The notes under the pieces were generated by a model. It did not search any database. It worked only from the letters and a program-made list of their open reading frames with translations, and was not told where the DNA came from. DNA of 64,000 bases from Natronobacterium gregoryi SP2 (lineage in GTDB: Archaea; Halobacteriota; Halobacteria; Halobacteriales; Natrialbaceae), in contig NC_019792.1 in NCBI RefSeq assembly GCF_000230715.2, forward strand, positions 2,790,001 through 2,854,000, written 5' to 3'. The first letter of the stretch is position 1. The number at the start of each line of letters is the position of its first letter. Both the position numbers and the translations under genes were made by a program. Shown in pieces: positions 1 through 10,503 of the stretch.

Positions 1-15
1 TTGGAGGGACTCACC

Positions 16-1155
16 ATGACACAATCTGTCGACGAGCGAGAACGGACCGAGGGGGAACAGACCGGTGAAGTCGAGACGGTCGAGGTACCGCGATCAGATA
101 TCGACGTCATCTTCGAGCACGTCCAGACGATCGCAGGCGGCGAGTTCGACGCGGATTTGGACACCGACCGCGTCGAGAGCGAGGAGCTGTCACAGGTCGC
201 CGAGACGATCACGTACATGCAGATTGCGTTCCAGCAGGTCGTCGACCACTACGAGAAACAACAGGAAGAGACGGCCGAGAAACAGGAACTGCTCGATCAG
301 CAGCGCGAACTCACCGAACAGGTGGAGCGATCGGTCGAGACGCTGACCGACACGACCGAAGATGTCACCGAGCAGGTGGTGGACATCGAGGCACTCGCGG
401 ACGAGCAGACGGAGAAAATGCAGGAGGTCTCGAGTGAGGTGTCGGACCTCAGTGCGAGTATCGAAGAGATGGCTTCGACGGCGGAAGACGTTGCCCAGCG
501 CAGCAACGAAGCCGACGAACTCGCTGGCGACGGGAAACGCTCCGCTGAAGAAGCGATCGACGCGATCGAGACCGTCGACACCGCCGCGACGAGCGCGGTC
601 GACGAGATGGAGACGCTGCAGGGGCACGTCGACGAGATCGACGACGCCGTAACCGTAATCGACGACATCGCCGAGCAGACGAACCTGCTGGCGTTGAACG
701 CGTCGATCGAGGCGGCCAGGGCCGGCGAATCCGGCGAAGGCTTCGCCGTCGTCGCCGACGAGGTAAAGTCACTGGCAACCGAGTCACAGCAGCGCGCCGA
801 CGAGATCGAGTCGATCACGGCGGACGTCCAGGCCGCCGCCGACCGAACCGTCACGGAGCTGTCCGACACCGTCGACGCGATCGACGAAGGACAGAGACAG
901 ATCGAGAAAGCCCGCCAGAACCTCGAGGAGATCGACACCGCCGTCGAATACGCTGCCGATAGCGTAAGCGAGATGGCCCGCGTCACGGACGACCAGGCCT
1001 CGAGCGCTCAGGAGGTCGCTGCAGCAGTCGACGACGTCACCGAGTTCGCCGCCGACACCCGTGAACGGATCAAGCACGTCGAACGTGCAAACCAGAACCT
1101 CCTCGAGCTAGTCGACGACATCGACGAGATGCTCTCCTCGTTCGAGAGCCGGTAG
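16..1155 (+). CDS. Soluble methyl-accepting chemotaxis transducer
   Basis: Cytoplasmic chemoreceptor that would pass a signal to the CheA/CheW array controlling the archaellum. The 379-residue protein has no membrane segment and no extracellular domain; from about residue 70 to the end it is rich in E, A, Q and D heptads typical of the coiled-coil signalling rod. The kinase-contacting hairpin tip lies near residues 218-252 and carries [19 protein letters not shown] followed by [13 protein letters not shown]. The ATG at 16 was chosen because GGAGGG at 3-8 sits seven bases before it; an in-frame TTG at 1 is less likely. The ligand is unknown: the first 70 residues match no sensor domain I recognise. 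The family call is secure; which Htr it is cannot be said. Confidence 0.93.
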   Translation: MTQSVDERERTEGEQTGEVETVEVPRSDIDVIFEHVQTIAGGEFDADLDTDRVESEELSQVAETITYMQIAFQQVVDHYEKQQEETAEKQELLDQQRELTEQVERSVETLTDTTEDVTEQVVDIEALADEQTEKMQEVSSEVSDLSASIEEMASTAEDVAQRSNEADELAGDGKRSAEEAIDAIETVDTAATSAVDEMETLQGHVDEIDDAVTVIDDIAEQTNLLALNASIEAARAGESGEGFAVVADEVKSLATESQQRADEIESITADVQAAADRTVTELSDTVDAIDEGQRQIEKARQNLEEIDTAVEYAADSVSEMARVTDDQASSAQEVAAAVDDVTEFAADTRERIKHVERANQNLLELVDDIDEMLSSFESR

Positions 1156-1385
1156 GCGTGGGGCTGGCTGTGTCCCGTCGGCCACCGGTTCAGTGCTGGT
1201 GATCGGCGGGAAGTGACGACGGGAGATCGTCTGCTGGAGCTGTCTTCCTCGTCGCGGGTCGTTGTGTCGGTTCAGTTCGACCGACGCCGTCTGTCGTCGC
1301 GTTCTCGTCGACGAAGACGGGTTGGGTACTGGTCTCCGTGGGACGAACCCCGTTCGACGGTCGTCGAAACTTCGAACGACAATAC

Positions 1386-1392
1386 CATATAT
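1386..1392 (+). promoter_or_regulatory. TATA-like box of HMG-CoA synthase gene
   Basis: The AT-rich stretch CATATAT lies 22-28 bases before the ATG at 1414. This is the spacing expected when transcription starts at or next to the start codon (leaderless mRNA), and there is no Shine-Dalgarno sequence between box and gene. Confidence 0.5.
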
Positions 1393-1413
1393 CTCCTTCC
1401 GCATTACTCCGCT

Positions 1414-2751
1414 ATGACAGCAGTCGGTATCGACGCGGTCGAAATCTGGACCGGGAATCTCGAACTCGACTTGCCCGGCACGTTCGCCCCCCAGAAAGGC
1501 GAAGACCCGGAAAAGTACACGAAAGGCCTCGGTCTCTACACCAGTTCGTTTCCCGACAGTTACGAGGACATCGTCACGATGGGTGCAAACGCCGCTCATC
1601 GCTTGATGGAACGCAAAGGCCTCGAGACCGACGATATCGGCCGTATCGATGTCGCCACCGAGAGCGCGTTCGACAACTCGAAGCCGGTTTCGACGTACGT
1701 CGCTGGCTGTCTCGAGCAGGTCTTCGACGGCGACTTTCACCACGCGAACAAAGGCGAGCGGAAGTTCGCCTGTATCGCGGGGACACAGAGCCTGGATGAC
1801 GCGTACAACTGGATCAAGGCGGGCCGCAATCGTGGTCGTGGCGCGCTCGTGATTGCGACAGACACGGCACTGTACGCTCGCGGCGACGCCGGCGAGGCGA
1901 CCCAGGGTGCCGGTGCCGTCGCGATGTACATCGCCGAGGACCCCAGCCTGGTCGAACTCTCGGCCGAACAGGGGTACGGGTCGGCCGACGAGACCGACTT
2001 CCTCAAACCGAACCAGCAGTTCCCCTCCGTCGACGGCAAACGCTCCGTGCAGGTGTATCTCGCCCGCATGCGCGAGGCACTCGAGGACTTCAAGTCGGTC
2101 ACTGAACCGCTGCATCCGGACGACTTCGCGTACGTTCCGTTCCACACGCCGTTCCCCGGTATGGTCCGGAAGGCTGCGTTGCTTGGCTACCGGAACATGG
2201 TCCGGAACACGAGCATCGAGGACGAACTGGCCGACCAGATCGGTCGCCAGCCACGCCCCGAGGCGTTCGACGACGACGAAGACTACCGCGACGCACTCCG
2301 AGAGTACATGGACGAACTCGAGGAGACCGACCGCTACCAGGAGTGGTACGAGGCGACGATAGATCCGACGCTGACGATCTCGCGCAACGTCGGTAACTGG
2401 TACACGGGCTCCGTTCACGTCGCTCGCATCAGCGCACTCAAACACGCCTTCGAGGAAGGGCGTGAGATGACCGGCGAGCGGCTACTCGTCGGCTCCTACG
2501 GCAGCGGTGCTCAGGCCGAGATTCACGCCGAGACCGTCTGCGACGGCTGGGAAGAAGAGATCGAGGCCCTGAACGTCGACGAGCAACTCGAGGACCGCTA
2601 CGACCTCGAGTGGGCGGACTACGAGGAGATTCACGACGCCCACAACCACGACGTCGACTCCGACGTCGAGGAGTTGACGACTCCGGACGGCGAGTTCGTC
2701 TTCGACGGCTGGGGGCGGATGGGCGAACGGAAGTACCGCTACGTAGAGTAA
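1414..2751 (+). CDS. hmgB: Hydroxymethylglutaryl-CoA synthase
   Basis: Condenses acetyl-CoA with acetoacetyl-CoA to HMG-CoA, the step before HMG-CoA reductase in the mevalonate pathway that supplies isoprenoid chains for archaeal lipids. The 445-residue length fits the family. The catalytic cysteine is Cys120 in ERKFACIAGTQSLDDA, and the thiolase-fold N terminus begins MTAVGIDAVEIWTGN. The open frame continues upstream to 1213, but that extension is arginine-rich and unlike the family; the ATG at 1414 gives the normal N terminus and has a TATA-like box at the right distance. It is a single transcription unit as far as can be seen. The call is secure. Confidence 0.95.
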   Translation: MTAVGIDAVEIWTGNLELDLPGTFAPQKGEDPEKYTKGLGLYTSSFPDSYEDIVTMGANAAHRLMERKGLETDDIGRIDVATESAFDNSKPVSTYVAGCLEQVFDGDFHHANKGERKFACIAGTQSLDDAYNWIKAGRNRGRGALVIATDTALYARGDAGEATQGAGAVAMYIAEDPSLVELSAEQGYGSADETDFLKPNQQFPSVDGKRSVQVYLARMREALEDFKSVTEPLHPDDFAYVPFHTPFPGMVRKAALLGYRNMVRNTSIEDELADQIGRQPRPEAFDDDEDYRDALREYMDELEETDRYQEWYEATIDPTLTISRNVGNWYTGSVHVARISALKHAFEEGREMTGERLLVGSYGSGAQAEIHAETVCDGWEEEIEALNVDEQLEDRYDLEWADYEEIHDAHNHDVDSDVEELTTPDGEFVFDGWGRMGERKYRYVE

Positions 2752-2848
2752 CTCTCTTTCACTTTTCGAGCGGCTGTCTCGAGGCGAAACCCATTAGCGC
2801 CTCCAGCAGGTAACTCGATTGACATCGAAGTCTCGAGGTCGACTACGA

Positions 2849-3655
2849 ATGGACCCACTCACTTTCCTCGGTATCGACGTGGCGCTGTTTTTCATCATCG
2901 GCTTGCTCGCCGGTGCCCACTGCATCGGGATGTGTGGGCCGCTGGTGACAGTGTACTCCAGCAAGATGGGCGACGATACCGGGGCGGCTGGCGATGGGGG
3001 GCGAACGAGCCACCTGACGACCTACGAGGTCCGCCAGCACGCACTGTTCAACCTCGGTCGGATGGCCAGCTACACGCTCCTCGGGGCGGCCTTTGGCGCG
3101 CTGGGGAGTGTCCTGTTCGTGACGACCGCAGAGTTGACGTCGATCGTCGACGTCGCCCGCGGCGGCGTCGGCCTCGTCATCGGGAGTTTCGTCATTGCAA
3201 CCGGCATCTACTACCTGCTCGGGCGGACGACCGGCGGCATCCATCTGCCGGGCCTCCAGCGACTCACCGGCTGGCTCACCGCTCGCGTCGACCGCCTGGC
3301 GAACGGCCCCGGAATCGTCGGGCTGGGTGCAGTCCACGGATTACTCCCTTGTCCCGTCCTCTATCCGGCCTTTCTCTACGCGTTCGCGGTCGGTTCGCCA
3401 ACCGGTGGCGCGCTCGCACTGGCCGCACTGGGTGCCGGGACGATCCCCGCCGTCTTCGCTTACGGCACCGTCCTCGAGACCGTCGACGTCGCCCACCGGC
3501 GACGCGTGCACCGGCTGCTCGGGGTCGCGTTCGTCGTGCTTGGCTACGTCTTGTTCGCACACGGATTGATGGCGCTTGGCTATCCCCTCCCGCATCCGGA
3601 ACTGCCGTTCTACGACGGCATCGACGCGCCAGGGGCTGGACACGACCACCACTAA
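2849..3655 (+). CDS. TauE/SafE (DsbD_2-like) membrane protein, copper-linked
   Basis: Integral membrane protein of 268 residues with about six or seven hydrophobic segments. It belongs to the sulfite exporter TauE/SafE or UreH/DsbD-like transmembrane group; the first helices carry AGAHCIGMCGPLV, with Cys residues inside the membrane motif. The C terminus ends in a short histidine cluster (GHDHH) that could bind metal. Only six bases separate its stop from the following P-type copper ATPase, so the two are very probably co-transcribed. In many genomes this pair serves copper delivery to, or assembly of, haem-copper oxidases; that role is inferred here from context. The ATG at 2849 starts directly at the first helix; an upstream TTG at 2819 is less likely. 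Confidence 0.85.
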   Translation: MDPLTFLGIDVALFFIIGLLAGAHCIGMCGPLVTVYSSKMGDDTGAAGDGGRTSHLTTYEVRQHALFNLGRMASYTLLGAAFGALGSVLFVTTAELTSIVDVARGGVGLVIGSFVIATGIYYLLGRTTGGIHLPGLQRLTGWLTARVDRLANGPGIVGLGAVHGLLPCPVLYPAFLYAFAVGSPTGGALALAALGAGTIPAVFAYGTVLETVDVAHRRRVHRLLGVAFVVLGYVLFAHGLMALGYPLPHPELPFYDGIDAPGAGHDHH

Positions 3656-3661
3656 AACACG

Positions 3662-6103
3662 ATGACCGACGACATCGACACCGGCGATGGCTGTACCCTG
3701 TGTGACCTGCCGGTCGAGGGCAGCGGCGTCGTCGCCGACGGCAACGCCTTTTGCTGTGTCGGCTGCCGTGAGGTCTACGACGCCCTCGGCGACGTCGCGG
3801 ACGTAAACGCCGACGACGTTCGCGAACGACAGGCCGTCGACGAACCAGCGGACGAACCGTCGGTTCCGGTCGACCACGAGGCGACCTATCTCGAGGTCGA
3901 CGGGATGTACTGTGCGACCTGCGAGGCGTTCATCGAGTCAGTCGCGACCGAGACAGACGGCGTCAGCGCAGCGAGTTCGAGTTACGTGACCGATACGGTC
4001 CGGATCGACCACGACCCCGAGACGGTCTCGGTCGACGACCTCCGCGAGGTCATCAGCGGCCTCGGCTACAGCGCGTACGACCGCGACGACGCGTTCAGCC
4101 GCCGCCGGGCCGACGACTGGGAGATGGCCCGGATCGCAGTCGGCGTCCTGATGGGGATGATGGTAATGATGCAGTACGTGGTCATCATCTATCCGACCTA
4201 CTTCGGCGGGCTCTTCTACGACGAACAAACCTACGAGTTCTTCCAGGAAACGCTCGCCAGCGGGCTTGCAACGCCGTTTTACGTCATGATCGCCGCGCTG
4301 ACGACTGTCATTCTCGGCGTCACCGGGAAGCCGATCCTCCAGGGAGCCTATGTCGCCGTCAAGACGCGAACGCCGAACATGGACCTGCTGGTCTCGATCG
4401 CGGCTCTCAGCGCGTACTGCTACAGTACGCTCTCGATCGTCGCCGGCGAACCGGAACTGTACTACGACGTCACCGTCGCGATCATCGTCATCGTCTCCGT
4501 CGGCGGCTACTACGAGTCGGAACTCAAACGCGAGGCGACCGAACGACTCTCGAACCTGACGACCGTCCAGGTCGACGACGCCCGCCGCGTCCTCGAGGAC
4601 GGTGACCACGAAGACGTCGGCGTCGACGAACTGGCGGCGGGCGACCGCGTGCTGGTCCGGGCTGGCGAACGCGTCCCCGTCGACGGCGCGGTCGTCGACG
4701 GCGAGGCGGCGGTCGACGAGGCGGTCGTCACCGGCGAATCCCTCCCCGTGACCAAGGAAACGGGGGACGACGTCGTCGGCGGTTCGATGGTCGCCGAGGG
4801 TGCCCTGACCGTCCGAGTCGGCGAAGACGCCACGAGCACGCTGGATCGGATCACCGAACTCGTCTGGGACCTCCAGAGCGGGACCCACGGCATCCAGAAA
4901 CTCGCGGACAAGCTCGCGACGATCTTCGTCCCACTCGTGCTCGTCCTGGCGACCGTCGTCACCGCGATCTACCTCCTGACCGGCGCTGGCGTCGCCACCG
5001 CTTTGCTGGTCGGACTCACCGTCTTGATCGTCTCCTGTCCGTGCGCGCTCGGGCTGGCGACACCGCTTGCGGTCGCCGCAGGCATCCGCGACGCCCTGCA
5101 ACACTCGATCGTCGTCTTCGACGACAGCGTCTTCGAACGCATCCGCGACGCCGACACCGTCGTCTTCGACAAGACCGGCACCCTGACCACCGGCGAGATG
5201 TCCGCCGTCGAGACCGACCTCGAGGACCGCCTGCTCGAGCAGGCGGCGGTACTCGAGCGACGTTCGGCCCACCCGGTCGGGACGGCGATTGCGGCCGCGT
5301 CGCCGATCGCGGACGGCGGACAGGTGGAGGCGACCGCGAGCGGGACGGGCGACGAGGGAGACGACCGCGTCGACTCCTTCGAGAGCCACCGGAACGGCGT
5401 CTCGGGCGTCGTCGACGGCGACGAGGTCGTCGTCGGCCATCCGGACCTGTTCGCCGACCGCGGCTGGGAAGTGCCCGACTCGATCGCGGGACGGATCGAC
5501 GACGCCCGCGAGACCGGGAACGTGCCGGTCGCAGTCGGCCGAGACGGGACCGCCGAGGGCGTCGTGGTCGTCGGCGACGAACTCCGCGAGGGGTGGGGCG
5601 AGACGCTGTCGGCCATCTCGGCAGCCGACGTCGAGGTCGTCGTCCTTACCGGCGACGATCCGCGTGCAGCAACGCTGTTCCGGGAAAACGACGCCGTCGA
5701 CCGCGTGTTCGCCGGCGTCCCACCCGAAGGCAAAGCCGAGACCGTCGAACGGCTCAAGGGAACCGGACGAACGGTCATGGTCGGCGACGGCACCAACGAC
5801 GCGCCGGCGCTCGCAGCCGCCGACCTCGGCATCGCGCTTGGCGGCGGCACTGCCATGGCCGCCGACGCTGCAGACGTTGCACTCGTCGACGACGACCTCT
5901 CGTCGGTCGACACCGTCTTCGAACTCGCACGTGCGACCGATCGTCGCGTCAAGGGCAACATCGGCTGGGCGTTCTGTTACAACGGGATCGCGATCCCGCT
6001 TGCCGTAACCGGACTGCTCAACCCGCTGTTTGCTGCGATCGCGATGGGACTGAGCAGTCTGCTGGTCGTCACCAACTCCTCGCGGTCGCTGCTCGACGAC
6101 TAA
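3662..6103 (+). CDS. copA: Heavy-metal (copper) translocating P1B-type ATPase
   Basis: ATP-driven pump moving Cu(I) across the cell membrane, 813 residues. In order: a cysteine-rich N-terminal domain with C11xxC14 and C31-C32-xx-C35, as in CcoI/FixI-type pumps; an HMA domain with GMYCATC (Cys84, Cys87); eight predicted helices including the CPC metal site at residues 459-461; the phosphorylation motif DKTGTLT from Asp503; and GDGTNDAP at 708-715. The HP motif reads SAHP. The N-terminal FCCxGC domain plus the co-transcribed TauE-like protein suggest a CcoI-type role in oxidase copper loading rather than simple detoxification, but this is inference. All catalytic motifs are intact. Confidence 0.94.
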   Translation: MTDDIDTGDGCTLCDLPVEGSGVVADGNAFCCVGCREVYDALGDVADVNADDVRERQAVDEPADEPSVPVDHEATYLEVDGMYCATCEAFIESVATETDGVSAASSSYVTDTVRIDHDPETVSVDDLREVISGLGYSAYDRDDAFSRRRADDWEMARIAVGVLMGMMVMMQYVVIIYPTYFGGLFYDEQTYEFFQETLASGLATPFYVMIAALTTVILGVTGKPILQGAYVAVKTRTPNMDLLVSIAALSAYCYSTLSIVAGEPELYYDVTVAIIVIVSVGGYYESELKREATERLSNLTTVQVDDARRVLEDGDHEDVGVDELAAGDRVLVRAGERVPVDGAVVDGEAAVDEAVVTGESLPVTKETGDDVVGGSMVAEGALTVRVGEDATSTLDRITELVWDLQSGTHGIQKLADKLATIFVPLVLVLATVVTAIYLLTGAGVATALLVGLTVLIVSCPCALGLATPLAVAAGIRDALQHSIVVFDDSVFERIRDADTVVFDKTGTLTTGEMSAVETDLEDRLLEQAAVLERRSAHPVGTAIAAASPIADGGQVEATASGTGDEGDDRVDSFESHRNGVSGVVDGDEVVVGHPDLFADRGWEVPDSIAGRIDDARETGNVPVAVGRDGTAEGVVVVGDELREGWGETLSAISAADVEVVVLTGDDPRAATLFRENDAVDRVFAGVPPEGKAETVERLKGTGRTVMVGDGTNDAPALAAADLGIALGGGTAMAADAADVALVDDDLSSVDTVFELARATDRRVKGNIGWAFCYNGIAIPLAVTGLLNPLFAAIAMGLSSLLVVTNSSRSLLDD

Positions 6104-6125
6104 TACGAGTCGCTGTACCGATGCC

Positions 6126-6157
6126 CGGTGCAACCACCTCGAGTCGTGGTTGCACCG
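6126..6157. repeat. Perfect 12-bp inverted repeat after copA
   Basis: Two 12-base arms, CGGTGCAACCAC and its exact reverse complement, are separated by eight bases, 22 bases downstream of the copA stop. It could form a strong hairpin and end or protect the copper transcript. No T-tract follows, so a classical archaeal terminator is not shown. Confidence 0.6.
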
Positions 6158-6265
6158 AACTGACGCACACAACGGACTCCAACCCGAGATAGCGCGTAGT
6201 TACGGCATCTCAGAGACCGTGCAACGGTCAACGGAATCATTGCAGCGTAGCGCGTACGACGGGGT

Positions 6266-7477
6266 ATGGCAGACAGGCCCGACCTGCCTTCGTTGGAGTT
6301 CGACCGTCCGGGGCTCGCCGCCCTCGTCGCCATAACAGTCGGACTGGCGGCACTCGTCATCCTCCCGTACGTCCAGTACGTTTTGATCGGGATCGTCCTC
6401 GCGTACGTTCTCGTGCCTGCCCAGCGTCACCTCGAGCAGTACGTCGGGTCGATGATCGCTGCCGGTGTCCTCGTCGCAGTCGCGATCCTCGTGATCTTGC
6501 TCCCGATCGCATACGTGCTCGCACTCGCGTTCCGCGAAGCACTCCAGATCGTCGACGCGATCCAGGACGGTGATCTCGACGTGGCAGCGATCGAAGAACG
6601 ACTCGAGACGACCGGGTATACGGTCGACCTCGCTGGCATGTACGACCAGTACCAGGAACCGATCACGACGGGGTTGCAGGGGCTTGCCACGAGCGGTCTC
6701 GAGATCGTCGGCGGGCTGCCGGGAATCTTGATCGGCCTCACGGTGGCGCTTTTCGTACTGTTCGCGCTGTTGCGCGACCGTGAGCGGTTGCTCGCGTGGG
6801 TACGGGAGGTCACTCCGGTCGAAGACGATCTCCAGCGGGAGTTGCTGACGGGATACGACCAGTTGATGTGGGCCTCCGTCGTCGGTAACGTTGCGGTCGC
6901 GATGATCCAGGCGATCGCACTCGGCGTCGGACTCGTCGTCTTAGACGTTCCAGCGGTGATCTTCCTGGTCGTCGCGACGTTCGTCTTCGCGTTGCTCCCA
7001 CTCGTCGGTGCGTTTGGCGTCTGGGTGCCAGTTTCAGCATACCTGATTGCTGTCGGGCGACCCTTCGCGGGGGCCGGACTCGTCGTCTACGGCTCGATCG
7101 TCAGTGCTTCCGACACCTACCTGCGGCCTGCGCTCATCGGTCGAACGAGTGCGTTCAACTCCGCGATCATCGTCGTCGGCATCTTCGGCGGGATCGTCGT
7201 CTTCGGCGCAGTTGGCCTGTTCATCGGCCCCGTCGTGATCGGCGGCGCAAAGCTTACGATCGACGTGTACGCTCGAGAGCGCGAGGATCGCGAGACCTCG
7301 ATCGAGGCTCCATCGGAGACGAAGCAGGCAGAACAGGAACTCGACGAAGTGGCTGACACGGAAAACGACCAGCAATCGGCGACAGACGAGAGCGACGACC
7401 AGTCCGACGTTTCAGAGTCAACCGAGGTGACCGACATCGAGGCGGACGCGCCGAACGATCCAGACTCGCCACACTGA
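6266..7477 (+). CDS. AI-2E family (PerM/YdiK) transporter
   Basis: Polytopic membrane protein of 403 residues in the AI-2E transporter family. Named members have been linked to autoinducer export or Na+/H+ exchange, so the substrate here is open. Hydrophobic segments occupy roughly residues 12-95 and 150-340 with a soluble stretch between (residues about 95-145), the usual layout. The last 60 residues are a highly acidic tail rich in D, E, S and T, presumably cytoplasmic and halophile-specific. The start MADRPDLPSLEF at 6266 puts the first helix at residue 14. It stands alone between the copper genes and gcvPA. Confidence 0.85.
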   Translation: MADRPDLPSLEFDRPGLAALVAITVGLAALVILPYVQYVLIGIVLAYVLVPAQRHLEQYVGSMIAAGVLVAVAILVILLPIAYVLALAFREALQIVDAIQDGDLDVAAIEERLETTGYTVDLAGMYDQYQEPITTGLQGLATSGLEIVGGLPGILIGLTVALFVLFALLRDRERLLAWVREVTPVEDDLQRELLTGYDQLMWASVVGNVAVAMIQAIALGVGLVVLDVPAVIFLVVATFVFALLPLVGAFGVWVPVSAYLIAVGRPFAGAGLVVYGSIVSASDTYLRPALIGRTSAFNSAIIVVGIFGGIVVFGAVGLFIGPVVIGGAKLTIDVYAREREDRETSIEAPSETKQAEQELDEVADTENDQQSATDESDDQSDVSESTEVTDIEADAPNDPDSPH

Positions 7478-7661
7478 TCGACTGCCGTCGTCCGAAGTCC
7501 CGGTAGTCGTTCTGTCGACCTGTCGTGACACTTGTTCTCATTCGGGTGTTGCCCGTCGAAAAAGGTGCGTTAATTATCCCCTGGGACTTACCACCGTGTA
7601 TCGTGTCTCGAATCGACACTCGCGTGCTCCACAGGGGGCGGACAGCCGATATTGACAACCT

Positions 7662-8999
7662 ATGACCGGATCACACGCCACGGGGAGTCCGTACGCTCCC
7701 CACACGGACGACGACCGCACGGCGATGCTGGAAGCCGTCGGTGCCGAGACAGTCACGGAACTGTTCGACATCCCCGACGGGATCGCGTTCGACGGGGAGT
7801 TCGGGATCGACAAACGGACCGAACGGGAAACGCGAGAGCTAGTCCGATCGATACTCGACCGCAACGACGAGCTCACCGAACTGCTCGGCCGCGGTCACTA
7901 CGGCTACTACGTGCCGTCGATGGTCGACCACCTCGCGGACCGATCGGAGTTTCTGACCTCCTACACGCAGTACCAACCCGAGGTGTCCCAGGGGTTCCTC
8001 CAGGTGCTCTTCGAATACCAGTCGCTGCTGGTCGAACTGACCGGCCTCGAGATCGCCAACTGTTCGATGTACGACGCTGCGACGGCACTCGGCGAAGCTG
8101 CGACGCTCTCCGAGCGCGTCCGGTCGACAAGCGGGACGCGCGTACTCGTCCCCGACCTCCTGCGGGAAGGACGGAAGAGCACACTCGAGAACTACGTCGC
8201 CGGCACCGATCTCGTCGTCGACCAGTATCCGACCGCGGACGGCGGTGTCGACCTCGAGACGCTCGAGGAAGCCGTCGACGACGATGTCGCCATGGTTTAC
8301 GCCGAGAATCCGACGGTCCGGGGGACGATCGAAGAGCGACTCACCGAGATCGGTGCCCTCGCCGACGAGGCCGATGCCCTGTTCGTCCTCGGCTCGGACC
8401 CGGTCGCACTCTCCATGCTCCAGCGACCGGTCGACGTCGGCGCGGACGTCGTCATCGGTGACGCCAGCGTCCTCGGTCTGCCGACGAGCTACGGGATGGG
8501 ACTGGGGCTGTTCGCCTGTCGCGAAGACTACCTCCGGCAGGTTCCCGGCCGACTCGTCGGGGCGAGCGAGGACGACACCAGTCGACGCGCCTACACGCTA
8601 ACGTTACAGACCCGCGAACAGCACATCCGACGCGAGCGGGCGACGAGTAACATCTGCACGAACCAGGCGTGGGTCGCCCTCCGAACAGCGATGCACGCTG
8701 CCTCCCTCGGACCCAACGGGATGGTCGGTCTCGCGAAACGCGGCGTTCGGCGGGCCGAAGAGCTCGCAGCCCGCGTCGACGACCTCGAGGGCGTCACGGC
8801 TCCGGTCCACGACCGCCGGCACTTCCGCGAGTTCGTCGCGGAAGTCGACGAGCCAGCAGCGACAGTCGCCGCGGCTCTCGAAGAGCGTGGCTTTGCAGTC
8901 CACGTCGTCGACGACCACGAGATACAACTCTGTACTGCGGGTGCAAGCGACGAAGAGATCGACGCGTTCGTCGAAGCCCTCTCGGAGGTGAAACGATGA
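7662..8999 (+). CDS. gcvPA: Glycine dehydrogenase (decarboxylating) subunit 1
   Basis: First half of the split P-protein of the glycine cleavage system. With GcvPB it decarboxylates glycine and passes the aminomethyl group to the lipoyl H-protein. The 445-residue length is normal for the two-subunit type, and the N terminus contains the conserved [14 protein letters not shown] segment. Its stop overlaps the start of gcvPB in an ATGA arrangement, so translation is coupled. The genes for GcvT and GcvH, often immediately upstream in haloarchaea, are absent here; an unrelated membrane protein precedes it. Confidence 0.95.
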   Translation: MTGSHATGSPYAPHTDDDRTAMLEAVGAETVTELFDIPDGIAFDGEFGIDKRTERETRELVRSILDRNDELTELLGRGHYGYYVPSMVDHLADRSEFLTSYTQYQPEVSQGFLQVLFEYQSLLVELTGLEIANCSMYDAATALGEAATLSERVRSTSGTRVLVPDLLREGRKSTLENYVAGTDLVVDQYPTADGGVDLETLEEAVDDDVAMVYAENPTVRGTIEERLTEIGALADEADALFVLGSDPVALSMLQRPVDVGADVVIGDASVLGLPTSYGMGLGLFACREDYLRQVPGRLVGASEDDTSRRAYTLTLQTREQHIRRERATSNICTNQAWVALRTAMHAASLGPNGMVGLAKRGVRRAEELAARVDDLEGVTAPVHDRRHFREFVAEVDEPAATVAAALEERGFAVHVVDDHEIQLCTAGASDEEIDAFVEALSEVKR

Positions 9000-10441
9000 G
9001 CGACGACAAGGTCCGGTACGATCAGGCTCGCTACGTCGAGGACGGCCAGTACGAACCGCTGCTCTCCGAGAAAGACCAGACTCGTGTCGAGATCGACGAC
9101 TCACCGTTGCCGAACGAGTTGACTCGTGACTCGATCGAACTCCCCGAACTCTCCGAACCCGAACTCGTTCGCCACTATACCCGCCTCTCCCAGATGATCT
9201 ACGGGATCGACACCGGTCCGTACCCGTTGGGCTCGTGTACGATGAAGTACAACCCCAAGTTCACCGAGGACGTGGCGGCGCTGCCGTCGGCTGGAGTCCA
9301 CCCCGACCGCTCGGAGACATCCGTACAGGGCACCCTCGAGCTCATGGCCCGGCTGCAGGACTATCTCGGCCGGATCGGCGGCATGGATGCCGTCACGCTC
9401 CAGCCGCCAGCGGGCGCGGCCGGCGAGTTCGTCGGCATCCGCGTCGCCGCAGCCTACCACGAACACAACGGAGAGAGCCACCGGAACGAAGTCATCGTCC
9501 CGGAAAGCGCCCACGGAACCAACTTCGCGACCGCCGCGCTCGGTGGCTACGACGTCGTCTCCCTGCCCAGCAACGACGAAGGACGGGTCGACCTCGAGGC
9601 CCTCGAGGCTGTACTCTCGGAGAACACGGCCGCACTGATGTTGACGAACCCGAACACGCTCGGTCTGTTCGAGCGCGACATCACCGAGATCGCGGAGTTG
9701 GTCCACGACGTGGGCGGGCTACTGTACTACGACGGTGCGAACCTGAACGCCCTGCTCGGCCGTGCACGACCGGGCGACATGGGCTTCGACGTAATGCACT
9801 ACAACGTTCACAAGACGTTCGCGACGCCACACGGCGGCGGTGGCCCCGGCGCGGGCCCCGTCGGCGTCGTCGAGGACCTCGAGCCGTTCCTGCCAGCACC
9901 CCGCGTTCGAGAAGCCGAAGGCGGCGATCTGGACTACGAACTGTTCGATCCCGAACACACGATCGGCAAGGTCCACGGCTACCAGGGCAACTGGCTCGTG
10001 CTGATCAAAACCTTCGCCTACATCGCCCGCCTCGGCGACGAGGGGCTTGCGGACGCGAGCGCGAAGGCGGTGCTCAACGCCAACTACCTCGCGAGCCAGA
10101 TCGACTACGATGTCCCCTACGAGCCGTTCCACCACGAGTTCGTCGCCAGTGCTGGTGACCAGGACGCCGCCGACGTCGCAAAGCGGATGCTCGACTACGG
10201 CGTCCACCCGCCGACGACCAAGTGGCCCGAGATCGTCCCCGAGGCGCTGATGACCGAACCGACCGAAGTCGAGAGCAAGGACACGCTGGATCGCCTCGCC
10301 GCGGCGTTCGACGCAGTCGCCGAGGAAGACGACGAGACCCTCGAGGCTGCGCCCGAACGGACGACCGCTCGACGGATCGACCAGACGAGCGCAGCCCGAG
10401 ATCCACAGCTGTCCTGGCACACGATCGAAGACGAAAAGTAA
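8996..10441 (+). CDS. gcvPB: Glycine dehydrogenase (decarboxylating) subunit 2, PLP-binding
   Basis: PLP-carrying half of the glycine decarboxylase, 481 residues. The Schiff-base lysine is Lys273 in [18 protein letters not shown], and the conserved [10 protein letters not shown] segment is present near residue 80. The ATG at 8996 overlaps the gcvPA stop and is preceded by GGAGGTGA, a strong Shine-Dalgarno sequence inside the upstream gene. An in-frame upstream extension inside gcvPA is rejected. The protein would use glycine from sarcosine breakdown if the demethylation genes at 41-61 kb act as proposed. Confidence 0.95.
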   Translation: MSDDKVRYDQARYVEDGQYEPLLSEKDQTRVEIDDSPLPNELTRDSIELPELSEPELVRHYTRLSQMIYGIDTGPYPLGSCTMKYNPKFTEDVAALPSAGVHPDRSETSVQGTLELMARLQDYLGRIGGMDAVTLQPPAGAAGEFVGIRVAAAYHEHNGESHRNEVIVPESAHGTNFATAALGGYDVVSLPSNDEGRVDLEALEAVLSENTAALMLTNPNTLGLFERDITEIAELVHDVGGLLYYDGANLNALLGRARPGDMGFDVMHYNVHKTFATPHGGGGPGAGPVGVVEDLEPFLPAPRVREAEGGDLDYELFDPEHTIGKVHGYQGNWLVLIKTFAYIARLGDEGLADASAKAVLNANYLASQIDYDVPYEPFHHEFVASAGDQDAADVAKRMLDYGVHPPTTKWPEIVPEALMTEPTEVESKDTLDRLAAAFDAVAEEDDETLEAAPERTTARRIDQTSAARDPQLSWHTIEDEK

Positions 10442-10503
10442 CCAACAACACTCGGTTCCTCCGCGAACAACGACAGTGCGAAAACGAGAACTCGAGACGG
10501 ACG

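Noticed and set aside
1-15. TTG at position 1 as start of the chemotaxis transducer
   Set aside because: A Shine-Dalgarno sequence at 3-8 lies inside this extension and points to the ATG at 16.
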